DNA from: Clostridiales bacterium
GTDB lineage: Bacteria > Bacillota > Clostridia > Lachnospirales > Cellulosilyticaceae
Length of the DNA: 64,000 nt
Direction of reading: 5' to 3'
NCBI GenBank assembly: GCA_019418225.1
Contig: DYCF01000023.1
Coordinates: 1-64,000, forward strand
Shown: positions 26,273 to 35,423 of the stretch, piece after piece
Numbering within the stretch: the stretch's first letter is position 1
Layout: each line of letters begins with the position of its first letter
The notes under the pieces: model-generated
What the model saw: only the letters and a program-made list of their open reading frames with translations
The model's database searches: none
Told to the model about the DNA's origin: nothing
Made by a program: the position numbers and the translations under genes

Positions 26273-27103
26273 ATGGGTATCAGAAAATATAGACCATATA
26301 CCCCTTCAAGAAGACACATGACTTCTTCTACATTTGAAGAAATCACAAAAACAACTCCTGAGAAATCTTTAATTGTTACTTTAAAGAAAAATTCAGGTAG
26401 AAACAATCAAGGGAAAATCACAGTTCGTCACCGTGGCGGCGGCGCAACAATCAAATACAGAATCATCGACTTCAAACGTAATAAAGATGGTGTTCCAGCT
26501 ACAGTAGTAGGTATCGAATACGATCCAAACAGAACAGCTAACATTGCTTTATTAGCATATGCAGACGGTGAAAAACGTTATATCATCGCACCATTAGGAT
26601 TAAAAGTTGGTGAAACACTTATGAGTGGAGAAACAGCTGAAATCAAAGTTGGTAACTGTCTTGAAATGAAAGATATGCCAGTAGGTGCTACAATCCACAA
26701 TATCGAAATGAAACCTGGTAAAGGTGGACAACTTGTTCGTTCTGCTGGTATGTCAGCTCAATTAATGGCTAAAGAAGGCAAATATGCAACAGTTAAATTA
26801 CCATCAGGTGAAATGAGATTATTACCAATCAACTGCCGTGCTACAATCGGTCAAGTTGGTAACATTGATCACGAACTTATCAACATCGGTAAAGCTGGAC
26901 GTAAACGTCACATGGGTATTCGTCCAACAGTTCGTGGTTCTGTAATGAACCCTAACGATCACCCACACGGTGGTGGTGAAGGTAGATCACCAATCGGTAG
27001 ACCAAATCCATGTACTCCATGGGGTAAACCAGCTCTTGGATACAAAACAAGAAAGAAAAACAAACATTCTAATAAATATATTGTACGTCCACGTAACAAA
27101 TAA
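26273..27103 (+). CDS. rplB: 50S ribosomal protein L2
   Basis: 276 residues, standard. Needed for subunit joining and peptidyl transfer. The C-terminal loop NPNDHPHGGGEGRSP contains the conserved His. The frame is open from TTG 26255, but GAAAGGAGTG precedes ATG 26273, which gives the family start GIRKYRPYTPSRRHM. Confidence 0.98.
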   Translation: MGIRKYRPYTPSRRHMTSSTFEEITKTTPEKSLIVTLKKNSGRNNQGKITVRHRGGGATIKYRIIDFKRNKDGVPATVVGIEYDPNRTANIALLAYADGEKRYIIAPLGLKVGETLMSGETAEIKVGNCLEMKDMPVGATIHNIEMKPGKGGQLVRSAGMSAQLMAKEGKYATVKLPSGEMRLLPINCRATIGQVGNIDHELINIGKAGRKRHMGIRPTVRGSVMNPNDHPHGGGEGRSPIGRPNPCTPWGKPALGYKTRKKNKHSNKYIVRPRNK

Positions 27104-27133
27104 TAACGTGGTTGCGTGAAAGGAGGCATCATA

Positions 27134-27418
27134 ATGGCTCGTTCCATCAAAAAAGGACCATTTGCTGACGCACACTTACTTAAAAAAGTAGATGCTATGA
27201 ATGCAGCAGATGATAAAAAAGTAATTAAAACATGGTCACGTCGTTCAACAATCTTCCCTTCAATGGTAGGTCACACTATCGCTGTACATGACGGTAGAAA
27301 ACATGTACCTGTATTCGTTACAGAAGATATGGTAGGACACAAATTAGGTGAGTTTGCATTAACAAGAACATACCGTGGACATGGTAAAGATGCAGAGAAA
27401 AAATCAAGAGTTCGCTAA
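27134..27418 (+). CDS. rpsS: 30S ribosomal protein S19
   Basis: 94 residues. Contacts the A site from the 30S head. ARSIKKGPFADAHLLKK and WSRRSTIFPSMVGHTIAVHD are typical. The frame is open from GTG 27116, but the Shine-Dalgarno AAAGGAGGC sits within that extension and serves ATG 27134. Confidence 0.98.
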   Translation: MARSIKKGPFADAHLLKKVDAMNAADDKKVIKTWSRRSTIFPSMVGHTIAVHDGRKHVPVFVTEDMVGHKLGEFALTRTYRGHGKDAEKKSRVR

Positions 27419-27447
27419 TAATTAATTAACGGAAGGAGGTCTTTGAA

Positions 27448-27834
27448 ATGGCAAAAGGACATAGAAGCCAGATTAAAAAAGAGAGAAACGCTCAAAAAGA
27501 CTCAAGACCAAAAGCTAGAGTAACATTCGTACGTTTATCAAGTACAAAAGCAAACATCGTGTTAGATCAAATCAAAGGTAAAGATGTTAATACAGCATTA
27601 GCTATCTTAGCATACACACCAAGATGGGGCGCACGTGTAATTGAGAAAGTATTAAAATCAGCAATCGCAAATGCTGAACACAACATGGGTATGGACGTAT
27701 CAACATTATATGTTGAAGAAGCATTCTCAACAAAAGGACCAACAATGAAGAGAATTCGTCCTCGTGCTCAAGGTCGTGCATATCAAATTCAAAAACAAAC
27801 TAGCCACATCACAGTGGTATTAAATGCGAGATAA
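27448..27834 (+). CDS. rplV: 50S ribosomal protein L22
   Basis: 128 residues, slightly longer than the usual 110-115 because of a charged N-terminal extension (AKGHRSQIKKERNAQKDSRP) ahead of KARVTFVRLSSTKANIVLDQ. The C-terminal tunnel hairpin TMKRIRPRAQGRAYQIQK is intact. L22 lines the exit tunnel. ATG 27448 follows GAAGGAGGTC. Confidence 0.97.
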   Translation: MAKGHRSQIKKERNAQKDSRPKARVTFVRLSSTKANIVLDQIKGKDVNTALAILAYTPRWGARVIEKVLKSAIANAEHNMGMDVSTLYVEEAFSTKGPTMKRIRPRAQGRAYQIQKQTSHITVVLNAR

Positions 27835-27845
27835 GGAGGGTACTC

Positions 27846-28505
27846 ATGGGCCAAAAGGTAAATCCACATGGATTAAGAGTTGGTGTTATCAAAGAATGGG
27901 ATGCTAAATGGTATGCTGATAAAAAAGACTTTGCTAACAACCTTGTAGAAGATGATAAAATTAGAAAATTCATCAAGAAAAAATTATATGCCGCTGGTAT
28001 CGATAAAGTAGAAATCGAAAGAATGTCTAAACGTGTTAAAGTACATGTTCACACATCTAAACCAGGTATCGTAATCGGTAAAGGTGGAGCATCTATTGAT
28101 GCACTTCGTAAAGAAGTAGAAAAATTAACAGCAAACAAAGTTGCTATCAACATTGTTGAAGTTAAAAGACCAGAAGCTTGTGCTCAATTAGTAGCAGAAA
28201 ACATCGCACTTCAATTAGAAAACCGTGTTTCTTTCCGTCGTGCTATGAAACAAGCAATGGGTAAATCTTTCAAAGCTGGTGGAAAAGGTATTAAAGTTGC
28301 ATGTTCAGGTCGTTTAGGCGGTGCTGAAATGGCTCGTACTGAATCTTATTCAGAAGGTAATATTCCACTTCAAACATTAAGAGCTGATATCGAGTATGGA
28401 TTTGCTGAAGCAGATACAACATACGGTAAAATCGGTGTTAAAGTATGGATCTACAAAGGAGAAGTACTTCCAACTAAAGCTAAAAAGGAAGGGAGCGATA
28501 ACTAA
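27846..28505 (+). CDS. rpsC: 30S ribosomal protein S3
   Basis: 219 residues. Part of the mRNA entry site. Starts GQKVNPHGLRVGVIKEWD; the KH domain loop is GIVIGKGGASI near residues 76-86. Stop overlaps the first base of the rplP start (TAATG). Confidence 0.98.
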   Translation: MGQKVNPHGLRVGVIKEWDAKWYADKKDFANNLVEDDKIRKFIKKKLYAAGIDKVEIERMSKRVKVHVHTSKPGIVIGKGGASIDALRKEVEKLTANKVAINIVEVKRPEACAQLVAENIALQLENRVSFRRAMKQAMGKSFKAGGKGIKVACSGRLGGAEMARTESYSEGNIPLQTLRADIEYGFAEADTTYGKIGVKVWIYKGEVLPTKAKKEGSDN

Positions 28506-28945
28506 TGTTAATGCCTAAAAGAGTAAAACGTCGTAAACAATTCCGTGGGCGTATGACAGGTAAAGCTACCCGTGGTAACAAAATCACTTATGGTGAATAC
28601 GGTATTGTTGCAATGGAGCCAGCTTGGATCACATCTAGACAAATCGAAGCAGCTCGTATTGCCATGACACGTTACATTAAACGTGGTGGTAAAGTATGGA
28701 TTAAAATCTTCCCAGATAAACCAGTAACAGCTAAACCAGCTGAAACACGAATGGGTTCTGGTAAAGGTTCATTAGAATATTGGGTAGCAGTTGTTAAACC
28801 AGGCAGAGTTATGTTTGAGTTAGCAGGTGTAGCAGAAGAAACAGCTAGAGAAGCTTTAAGACTTGCAGTTCACAAATTACCAATGAAATGCAAAATCGTT
28901 TCTCGTGCTGAACAAGAAATGGCAGGTGATGGTAGTGAAGAGTAG
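28505..28945 (+). CDS. rplP: 50S ribosomal protein L16
   Basis: 146 residues. Binds near the A site and helps tRNA accommodation. The start MLMPKRVKRRKQFRG is the common Clostridia form, so ATG 28505 is chosen over ATG 28511. RMGSGKGSLEYWVAVVKPGR is typical. The end overlaps rpmC by 11 bp. Confidence 0.97.
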   Translation: MLMPKRVKRRKQFRGRMTGKATRGNKITYGEYGIVAMEPAWITSRQIEAARIAMTRYIKRGGKVWIKIFPDKPVTAKPAETRMGSGKGSLEYWVAVVKPGRVMFELAGVAEETAREALRLAVHKLPMKCKIVSRAEQEMAGDGSEE

Positions 28946-29138
28946 AGCATTCTTAGAAGATATAAGAACTAAATCAGCTGAAGAATTACACGTTGAATTG
29001 GTAAATGCGAAAAAAGAACTTTTTAACTTAAGATTCCAAAACGCTACCAATCAATTAGATAATACAGCAAGAATCAAAGAAGTAAGAAAGAATATCGCAC
29101 GTATTCAAACTATTATTACACAAAAAGCAACTGTGTAA
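28935..29138 (+). CDS. rpmC: 50S ribosomal protein L29
   Basis: 67 residues, two-helix protein at the tunnel exit beside L23. FLEDIRTKSAEELHVEL and the LFNLRFQNATNQLDNTARI block define it. The frame is open further upstream inside rplP; GTG 28935 gives KSRAFLEDIR and normal length, while ATG 28929 would add two residues. Overlaps rplP, so translation is probably coupled. Confidence 0.95.
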   Translation: MKSRAFLEDIRTKSAEELHVELVNAKKELFNLRFQNATNQLDNTARIKEVRKNIARIQTIITQKATV

Positions 29139-29156
29139 TAGAGAGGAGGCAAGCTC

Positions 29157-29414
29157 GTGTCAGAAAGAAATTTACGTAAAACATTAATTGGTAATGTAGT
29201 TAGCAATAAAATGGACAAAACTATTACTGTAGCGGTTGTTAACAATGTTAAGCATCCTCTTTACGGAAAAATCGTAAAAAGAACTTACAAATTACACGCT
29301 CATGATGAAAATAATGAGTGCCAAATCGGTGATAGAGTTAAAGTTATGGAAACAAGACCTTTATCTAAATCTAAACGTTTTAGACTTGTTGAAATAGTAG
29401 AAAGAGCGAAATAA
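29157..29414 (+). CDS. rpsQ: 30S ribosomal protein S17
   Basis: 85 residues. Primary 16S rRNA binder with an OB fold. RNLRKTLIGNVVSNKMDKTI and GDRVKVMETRPLSKSKRFRL are diagnostic. Start is GTG 29157 after GAGAGGAGGC. Confidence 0.97.
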   Translation: MSERNLRKTLIGNVVSNKMDKTITVAVVNNVKHPLYGKIVKRTYKLHAHDENNECQIGDRVKVMETRPLSKSKRFRLVEIVERAK

Positions 29415-29445
29415 TAATAGAAATCTTGAAAGGAGGTCACTTCTC

Positions 29446-29814
29446 ATGATACAACAAGAGAGTAGATTAAGAGTAGCTGATAACACAGGAGCTAAAGAGA
29501 TTCTTTGTATCCGTGTTCTTGGTGGCTCAACAAGAAGATATGGTAACATTGGTGATGTTATCGTAGCTACAGTTAAAGACGCAACACCAGGCGGCGTTGT
29601 TAAAAAAGGTGACGTAGTTAAAGCTGTTATCGTTCGTACTAAAAAAGGTGTTAGACGTCAAGACGGTTCTTACATCAAATTCGATGAAAATGCAGCAGTA
29701 ATCATTAAAGAAGACAAAAATCCAAGAGGTACACGTATCTTTGGACCAGTAGCAAGAGAGTTAAGAGAAAAGAAATACACAAAAATCTTATCACTTGCTC
29801 CAGAAGTACTATAA
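29446..29814 (+). CDS. rplN: 50S ribosomal protein L14
   Basis: 122 residues, exactly the standard length. Forms an intersubunit bridge and binds the silencing factor RsfS. IQQESRLRVADNTGAKEILC at the start and NPRGTRIFGPVARELR are conserved. ATG 29446 follows AAAGGAGGTC. Confidence 0.98.
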   Translation: MIQQESRLRVADNTGAKEILCIRVLGGSTRRYGNIGDVIVATVKDATPGGVVKKGDVVKAVIVRTKKGVRRQDGSYIKFDENAAVIIKEDKNPRGTRIFGPVARELREKKYTKILSLAPEVL

Positions 29815-29827
29815 GGAGGTGTGAATA

Positions 29828-30139
29828 GTGAAAACTAAACTTAAAAAAGGCGATAGAGTAGTAATTATCGCTGGTAAAGACAAAGGTAAAGAAGGCAATA
29901 TCACTTTCATCGATCGTAAAAATGGCCGCGTTGTTGTTGAAGGTTGTAACATGATTACAAAACACCAAAAAGCAAACGCTGTTAACCAAGGTGGTTTAAT
30001 CGAGAAAGAAGCACCTATTCACATGTCAAATGTAATGTACGTGCACAATGGGAAACCAGCACGTTTAGGTGCAGAAATTAAAGACGGTAAAAAAGTTCGC
30101 GTTGCTATCGTTAACAAAGAACGTATCGTTATTGAATAA
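29828..30139 (+). CDS. rplX: 50S ribosomal protein L24
   Basis: 103 residues. Early assembly initiator on 23S rRNA, with an N-terminal KOW motif (KKGDRVVIIAGKDKGKEGNI). Start is GTG 29828 after AAGGAGGTG. Confidence 0.97.
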   Translation: MKTKLKKGDRVVIIAGKDKGKEGNITFIDRKNGRVVVEGCNMITKHQKANAVNQGGLIEKEAPIHMSNVMYVHNGKPARLGAEIKDGKKVRVAIVNKERIVIE

Positions 30140-30162
30140 TTAGCGGAAGGAGGACAATGACG

Positions 30163-30702
30163 ATGAGTAGATTAAGAGAAACATATAAAAATGAAATCAT
30201 GGGTGCTATGACAGCTAAATTTGGTTACAAAAACCAAATGCAAGTACCAAAAATTGAAAAAATCGTAATCAACATGGGTGTTGGTGAAGCTAGAGATAAT
30301 GCTAAAGTATTAGAAAATGCTGTTGGCGATATGCAAATGATTTCTGGTCAAAAACCAGTTATCACTAAAGCTAAAAATTCAGTTGCTGCATTCAAACTTC
30401 GTGAAGGAATGCCAATCGGATGTAAAGTAACACTTCGTGGTGAAAAAATGTACGAGTTCTTAGATCGTTTAGTAAACTTAGCTCTTCCACGTGTACGTGA
30501 CTTCCGTGGTGTAAGCGCTACTGCTTTCGATGGTCGTGGTAACTACGCGTTAGGTATCAAAGAACAACTTATTTTCCCAGAAGTAGAGTACGATAAAATT
30601 GATAAAGTTCGTGGTATGGACGTAATTATTGTAACAACAGCTCACACAGATGAAGAAGCTCGTGAACTGTTAACACAATTCGGTATGCCTTTTCAAAAAT
30701 AA
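30163..30702 (+). CDS. rplE: 50S ribosomal protein L5
   Basis: 179 residues, standard. Binds 5S rRNA in the central protuberance. PKIEKIVINMGVGEARDNAK and RDFRGVSATAFDGRGNY are conserved. ATG 30157 is also in frame, but GGAGG lies only three bases before it and nine before ATG 30163, which also matches the family start SRLRETYKNEI. Confidence 0.97.
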   Translation: MSRLRETYKNEIMGAMTAKFGYKNQMQVPKIEKIVINMGVGEARDNAKVLENAVGDMQMISGQKPVITKAKNSVAAFKLREGMPIGCKVTLRGEKMYEFLDRLVNLALPRVRDFRGVSATAFDGRGNYALGIKEQLIFPEVEYDKIDKVRGMDVIIVTTAHTDEEARELLTQFGMPFQK

Positions 30703-30716
30703 GGAGGGTAAATAGA

Positions 30717-30902
30717 ATGGCAAAGAAATCTATGAAAGTTAAGCAACAAAGACCTGCTAAATTTTCAACTCAAGCTTATACAAGATGCCGTATCTGTGGA
30801 CGTCCACATGCATACATTAGAAAATTCGGTATCTGCCGTATTTGTTTCAGAGAATTAGCATACAAAGGTCAAATCCCTGGCGTTAAAAAAGCTAGCTGGT
30901 AA
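30717..30902 (+). CDS. rpsZ: 30S ribosomal protein S14, zinc type
   Basis: 61 residues, the short zinc-ribbon form with Cys at residues 24, 27, 40 and 43 (CRIC and CRIC). Located in the 30S head. The zinc-free longer form is the paralogue induced by zinc starvation in Bacillus; none is seen here. Confidence 0.97.
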   Translation: MAKKSMKVKQQRPAKFSTQAYTRCRICGRPHAYIRKFGICRICFRELAYKGQIPGVKKASW

Positions 30903-30925
30903 GAGAAGGAAAGGAGGCAAATATT

Positions 30926-31327
30926 ATGACAATGAGCGATCCTATTGCAGATATGTTAACAAGAATCAGAAACGCGAACATTGCGAAACACGACGTAGTT
31001 GAGGTTCCTGCTTCAAAAATGAAAAAAGCGATTTCTGAAATCCTTGTAAATGAGGGTTATATCAAAGGATACGAAGTGAAAGAAGATGGAGTTAAATCTA
31101 CAATTCGTATGACTTTAAAATATGGTAAAGACAAAAATGAAAAAGTAATTTCAGGTATTAAAAAGATTTCTAAACCAGGTCTTCGTGTATACGCAGACAC
31201 AGACAACTTACCAAAAGTTCTTGGTGGTCTTGGTACAGCGATTATCTCTACAAACAAAGGTGTAATCACTGACAAAGAAGCTAGAAAATTAGGTGTTGGT
31301 GGCGAAGTAATCGCATTTATCTGGTAA
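30926..31327 (+). CDS. rpsH: 30S ribosomal protein S8
   Basis: 133 residues. Primary binder of the 16S central domain; in Escherichia coli it represses the spc operon. DPIADMLTRIRNANIAKH and the C-terminal STNKGVITDKEARKLGVGGE are typical. ATG 30926 (MTMSDPIADM) has AAAGGAGGC at good spacing. Confidence 0.98.
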   Translation: MTMSDPIADMLTRIRNANIAKHDVVEVPASKMKKAISEILVNEGYIKGYEVKEDGVKSTIRMTLKYGKDKNEKVISGIKKISKPGLRVYADTDNLPKVLGGLGTAIISTNKGVITDKEARKLGVGGEVIAFIW

Positions 31328-31357
31328 TAAGCAAAATAAGTTAAGGAGGTGCCATTT

Positions 31358-31897
31358 ATGTCACGTATTGGTAAACAACCAATCGCGGTTCCAGCAGGTG
31401 TTACAGTAACAATTAGTCCAGCTAATGAAGTTGTTGTAAAAGGTCCAAAAGGAACTCTTACTCAAACATTCGATACAGCAATGAACATTGCTTTAGAAGA
31501 AAATCAAGTTGTGGTAACAAGACCAAACGACTTAAAAAGAAATAGATCTCTTCATGGTTTAACAAGAACACTTATTGCTAACATGATTGAAGGTGTAACT
31601 AATGGTTTCACAAAAGTGTTAGAAATCAATGGTGTTGGATATAGAGCACAAAAACAAGGTAAAAAATTAGTTCTTTCTTTAGGGTATTCTCACCCAGTTG
31701 AAATGGAAGATCCAGAAGGTCTTTCAACAGCAGTAGATGGAAACAAAATCACAGTATCAGGTATCGATAAAGCAGCTGTAGGTCAATTTGCAGCAGAAAT
31801 TAGAGATAAACGTAGACCAGAGCCATACAAAGGTAAAGGTATTAAATACATTGATGAAGTTATCCGTCGTAAAGAAGGTAAAACAGGTAAAAAATAA
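31358..31897 (+). CDS. rplF: 50S ribosomal protein L6
   Basis: 179 residues. Near the sarcin-ricin loop, needed for factor binding. SRIGKQPIAVPAGVTVTI start and PEPYKGKGIKYIDEVIRRKE end are diagnostic. The frame is open from GTG 31349, but that GTG is part of the Shine-Dalgarno AAGGAGGTG of ATG 31358. Confidence 0.98.
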   Translation: MSRIGKQPIAVPAGVTVTISPANEVVVKGPKGTLTQTFDTAMNIALEENQVVVTRPNDLKRNRSLHGLTRTLIANMIEGVTNGFTKVLEINGVGYRAQKQGKKLVLSLGYSHPVEMEDPEGLSTAVDGNKITVSGIDKAAVGQFAAEIRDKRRPEPYKGKGIKYIDEVIRRKEGKTGKK

Positions 31898-31919
31898 TAA
31901 GTAAAGGAGTGACATCCGG

Positions 31920-32288
31920 ATGATCAGAAAACAATCTCGTAGCAAGATTCGTGTTAAGAAACACAACAGAATGCGTAACAAGATTCAAGGTACTGCACAA
32001 AGACCAAGACTTGCTGTATTCAGAAGTGAAAAACACATCTACGCTCAAATCATAGATGATATGACAGGAACAACTTTAGCAGCAGCATCAACAGTTGAAA
32101 AAGAAATTGCATCTACATTAGAAGCAACTTCAAACGTAGCAGCAGCAGAAGCAGTTGGTACAGCAATCGCTAAAAAAGCAGCAGCTAAAGGTATTGAAAA
32201 TGTAGTATTCGACCGTGGTGGTTTCTTATATCATGGTAGAGTAAAAGCATTAGCTGACGCAGCTCGTGAAGCTGGGTTACAATTCTAG
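31920..32288 (+). CDS. rplR: 50S ribosomal protein L18
   Basis: 122 residues. 5S rRNA binder. RKKH-type basic N-terminus (IRKQSRSKIRVKKHNRMRNK) and the end VVFDRGGFLYHGRVKALADA are typical. ATG 31920 follows AAAGGAGTG. Confidence 0.97.
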   Translation: MIRKQSRSKIRVKKHNRMRNKIQGTAQRPRLAVFRSEKHIYAQIIDDMTGTTLAAASTVEKEIASTLEATSNVAAAEAVGTAIAKKAAAKGIENVVFDRGGFLYHGRVKALADAAREAGLQF

Positions 32289-32309
32289 TAAAGGAGGGAA
32301 ATAAAGAAC

Positions 32310-32822
32310 ATGGCTAAAAGATTAAGCATTGATCCAAGCACAATGGATCTTCAAGAAAAAGTTGTTACAATTAAACGTGTAACAAAAGTAGTTAAAGGTG
32401 GTCGTACTTTCCGTTTCTCTGCTTTAGTAGTAGTTGGTGACGGTAACGGTCATGTTGGTGTAGGCTTAGGAAAAGCTATGGAAATTCCAAATGCTATTCA
32501 AAAAGCTATCGACGATGCTAAGAAAAACCTTATCTTCATCGAAAGAAACGATGTAGATAGTATCCATCATGAATGGATTGGTGAATTTGGAAGTGCTAGA
32601 GTACTTCTTAAACCAGCTAAAGAAGGTACTGGAGTTATCGCAGGTGGTCCAGCTCGTGCTGTACTTGAACTTGCAGGTATCCGTAACATCAGAACTAAAT
32701 CTTTAGGATCAAACAACAAGAAAAACGTAGTTCACGCTACAATCGAAGGTCTTGCAGGATTAAAAACACCTTCAGAAGTTGCTAGATTACGTGGAAAATC
32801 AGTAGAAGAGCTTTTAGGTTAA
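32310..32822 (+). CDS. rpsE: 30S ribosomal protein S5
   Basis: 170 residues. Part of the mRNA entry tunnel with helicase activity of S3/S4/S5. DLQEKVVTIKRVTKVVKGGR and VGVGLGKAMEIPNAIQKA are conserved. ATG 32310 follows AAAGGAGGGA. Next gene after 15 bp. Confidence 0.98.
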   Translation: MAKRLSIDPSTMDLQEKVVTIKRVTKVVKGGRTFRFSALVVVGDGNGHVGVGLGKAMEIPNAIQKAIDDAKKNLIFIERNDVDSIHHEWIGEFGSARVLLKPAKEGTGVIAGGPARAVLELAGIRNIRTKSLGSNNKKNVVHATIEGLAGLKTPSEVARLRGKSVEELLG

Positions 32823-32837
32823 TAGGAGGAAGAGTCA

Positions 32838-33023
32838 ATGGCAAAGATCAAAGTAACTTTAGTTAGATCTACAATCGGGGCTATTCCAAAACATAAAAAA
32901 ACTGTAGAAGCCCTTGGATTAAGAAAAACAAACAGTTCAAACATTCACGAAGATAATGCAGCTATCCGTGGAATGGTTAAACAAGTTAGTCACTTAGTAA
33001 AAGTTGAAGAAATCAACGAGTAA
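32838..33023 (+). CDS. rpmD: 50S ribosomal protein L30
   Basis: 61 residues, standard for bacteria. IKVTLVRSTIGAIPKHKKTV and LGLRKTNSSNIHEDNAAIRG are typical. ATG 32838 follows TAGGAGGAAG. Confidence 0.97.
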   Translation: MAKIKVTLVRSTIGAIPKHKKTVEALGLRKTNSSNIHEDNAAIRGMVKQVSHLVKVEEINE

Positions 33024-33057
33024 TAAATAGATATCAAAAGAAGGAGGTGCCAAAGAC

Positions 33058-33501
33058 ATGAACTTAAGTACATTAAGACCAAATGAAGGTTCAAAAAGAT
33101 CTTCTTTCCGTGTAGGTAGAGGACATGGTTCAGGTAACGGTAAACAAGCTGGTAAAGGACACAAAGGACAAAAAGCTAGAAGTGGTGGTGGAGTTAGACC
33201 TGGTTTCGAAGGTGGACAAATGCCATTATACAGAAGACTTCCTAAACGTGGATTCACAAACCGTAACAGCGTTGAGATCGTTGGAATCAATGTGGATTTA
33301 TTAAACCGTTTCGAAGATGGTGCTGTTGTAACAGTTGAATCTATGATTCAAGCTGGTATCATCAAAAACCCAAGAGATGGTGTTAAAATCCTTGGTAAAG
33401 GTGAAATCACTAAAAAATTAACAGTTCAAGCTAACGCTTTCAGTGCTAGTGCGAAAGAAAAAATTGAAGCAGTGGGTGGAAAAACAGAAGAGGTGATGTA
33501 G
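33058..33501 (+). CDS. rplO: 50S ribosomal protein L15
   Basis: 147 residues. Late assembly protein. Starts NLSTLRPNEGSKRSSFRVGR followed by the Gly-rich GHGSGNGKQAGKGHKGQKAR loop. Ends at the base before the secY GTG, so the genes are coupled. Confidence 0.97.
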   Translation: MNLSTLRPNEGSKRSSFRVGRGHGSGNGKQAGKGHKGQKARSGGGVRPGFEGGQMPLYRRLPKRGFTNRNSVEIVGINVDLLNRFEDGAVVTVESMIQAGIIKNPRDGVKILGKGEITKKLTVQANAFSASAKEKIEAVGGKTEEVM

Positions 33502-34752
33502 GTGGATCTATTCAAAACTCTTAAGAATGCTTGGAGAGTGCCAGAACTACGTAAGAAAATTTTATTCACACTTTGGATGTTTCTTTTTATCAGAATTGGT
33601 GTTGCTATAACGGCTCCTGGTGTAAACCGTGATGCTATCGTAGCGAGCACCAGTACTGCATCAGATTTTATGAACATGATCACAGGTGGTGCTCATAAAG
33701 AATTAGCGATATTTGCTTTAGGAGTAGGACCATATATCACCGCTAGTATTATCATGCAGCTTCTTCAAATTGCAATTACTAAGCTAGAAGAATTGGCAAA
33801 AGAAGGGGAACAAGGTAGAAAGAAAATAAACCAATATACACGTTATGTAACATTAGGTTTAGCAATACTTCAATCTTGGGCAACTACATTCATGGCTTCT
33901 AGAAGTGGTGTGCTAGTAGATAATTCAATTCCTACATTCTTACTTGTAATGTTATCATTCATCGCAGGTTCAATGCTTGTAATGTGGATTGGTGAACAAA
34001 TTACAGCTAAAGGTGTTGGAAATGGTATATCTTTATATATCTTCATTAGTATTATTTACTCACTACCTACTAATTTAAAAGGCTTGTATGACACAAACGG
34101 TTATGTTATCCCAACGATTGTATTAATTGTATTTGTACTTTTAATTGGGTTTGCAGTATTTATGGCCCAAGGTGAGAGACGAGTAGCCGTACAATATGCT
34201 AAGCGAACAGCTGGACGCAAGGTATACGGTGGTCAATCACAACATATACCTATTAAGGTAAATTTAGCAGGTGTAATGCCTATTATCTTTGCTATGTCTA
34301 TTATGAACTTCCCACAAATTGTAACAAATTTAGTTGGAGCTCAGGCAACAGGCATTTGGGCAACGATTTTAGGATGGCTTAACTGGACTAGACCAGTGGG
34401 CACAGTGATCTATATTGTACTCATTTTTGCATTCGCCTTTTTCTATTCAACGATTGCATTCAATCCTATGGAAATTGCATCAAATATGAAAAAAGGTGGT
34501 GGCTTCATTCCTGGTATTAGACCAGGTAAACCAACTTCAGATTATTTAACAGATGTAGCGAATCGTATTACATTGTTAGGAGCTATTTTCTTAGCAATCT
34601 TAGCAATTGTACCATTACTTTTCCAATATATCTTTAATATTCAAGTTGCGTTCTCAGGAACTTCACTTCTCATCGTAGTAGGTGTTGTACTTGAAACACT
34701 TAAACAAATTGAGTCACAAATGTTAATGAGACACTATAAAGGATTTTTATAA
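33502..34752 (+). CDS. secY: preprotein translocase subunit SecY
   Basis: 416 residues with ten membrane segments. It forms the Sec protein-conducting channel. Family marks: FALGVGPYITASIIMQLL, the cytoplasmic loop ERRVAVQYAKRTAGRKVYGG, and GFIPGIRPGKPTSDYL. Start GTG 33502 lies directly after the rplO stop; the ribosome site GAGGTG is inside rplO. Codon use is less biased than in the ribosomal genes, as expected for a membrane protein. Confidence 0.97.
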   Translation: MDLFKTLKNAWRVPELRKKILFTLWMFLFIRIGVAITAPGVNRDAIVASTSTASDFMNMITGGAHKELAIFALGVGPYITASIIMQLLQIAITKLEELAKEGEQGRKKINQYTRYVTLGLAILQSWATTFMASRSGVLVDNSIPTFLLVMLSFIAGSMLVMWIGEQITAKGVGNGISLYIFISIIYSLPTNLKGLYDTNGYVIPTIVLIVFVLLIGFAVFMAQGERRVAVQYAKRTAGRKVYGGQSQHIPIKVNLAGVMPIIFAMSIMNFPQIVTNLVGAQATGIWATILGWLNWTRPVGTVIYIVLIFAFAFFYSTIAFNPMEIASNMKKGGGFIPGIRPGKPTSDYLTDVANRITLLGAIFLAILAIVPLLFQYIFNIQVAFSGTSLLIVVGVVLETLKQIESQMLMRHYKGFL

Positions 34753-34773
34753 AATAAAACGGGGGTTGCCGCT

Positions 34774-35421
34774 ATGAGATTAATATTATTAGGTGCACCT
34801 GGCGCAGGTAAAGGTACACAAGCAGAAATGCTAACAAAACTATATGATATTCCATGTATCTCTACAGGAAATATTTTTAGAGAACATATCTCTAATAATA
34901 CTGAGCTAGGACAAAAAGCTAAAGCATACATGGATGAAGGAAAATTGGTACCAGATTCTCTTGTTATAGAGCTTGTTAAAAGTAGAATTACACAAGATGA
35001 TTGTAAGAATGGGATGATCTTCGATGGTTTCCCAAGAACTATTCCTCAAGCTGAGGCATTAGATGTAATGCTCAAAGAGTTAAATATACCAATTGACTAT
35101 GTTGTCAATGTAGATGTACCAGATGAGATGATCGTTGATCGTATGGCTGGTAGAACAGTTTGCCCTAGCTGCGGCGCTTCTTACCATAAAATAAATAAAC
35201 CAGAAGCAGTTGCTGGTAAGTGTGATCTTTGTGGGGCAGACCTTATTCAGAGAGAAGACGACAAAGCAGAAACTGTAATGAAGAGATTAAATGTTTACCA
35301 TGAACAAACTGAACCTTTAATCGCTTACTACAAAGAGCAAGGCAAAGTACTTGATATCGATGGTGTAGGCGCAGTTGAAGAAGTACGTGACAGGGTAAAA
35401 CAAGCATTAGGAGTGAAGTAA
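34774..35421 (+). CDS. adk: adenylate kinase
   Basis: 215 residues. Interconverts AMP, ADP and ATP in the cytosol. P-loop GAPGAGKGT at residues 7-15; the AMP site DGFPRT; a zinc-binding lid with Cys pairs CPSC and CDLC, the Gram-positive form. Only three bases separate its stop from map. It lies at its usual place after secY. Confidence 0.98.
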   Translation: MRLILLGAPGAGKGTQAEMLTKLYDIPCISTGNIFREHISNNTELGQKAKAYMDEGKLVPDSLVIELVKSRITQDDCKNGMIFDGFPRTIPQAEALDVMLKELNIPIDYVVNVDVPDEMIVDRMAGRTVCPSCGASYHKINKPEAVAGKCDLCGADLIQREDDKAETVMKRLNVYHEQTEPLIAYYKEQGKVLDIDGVGAVEEVRDRVKQALGVK

Positions 35422-35423
35422 GA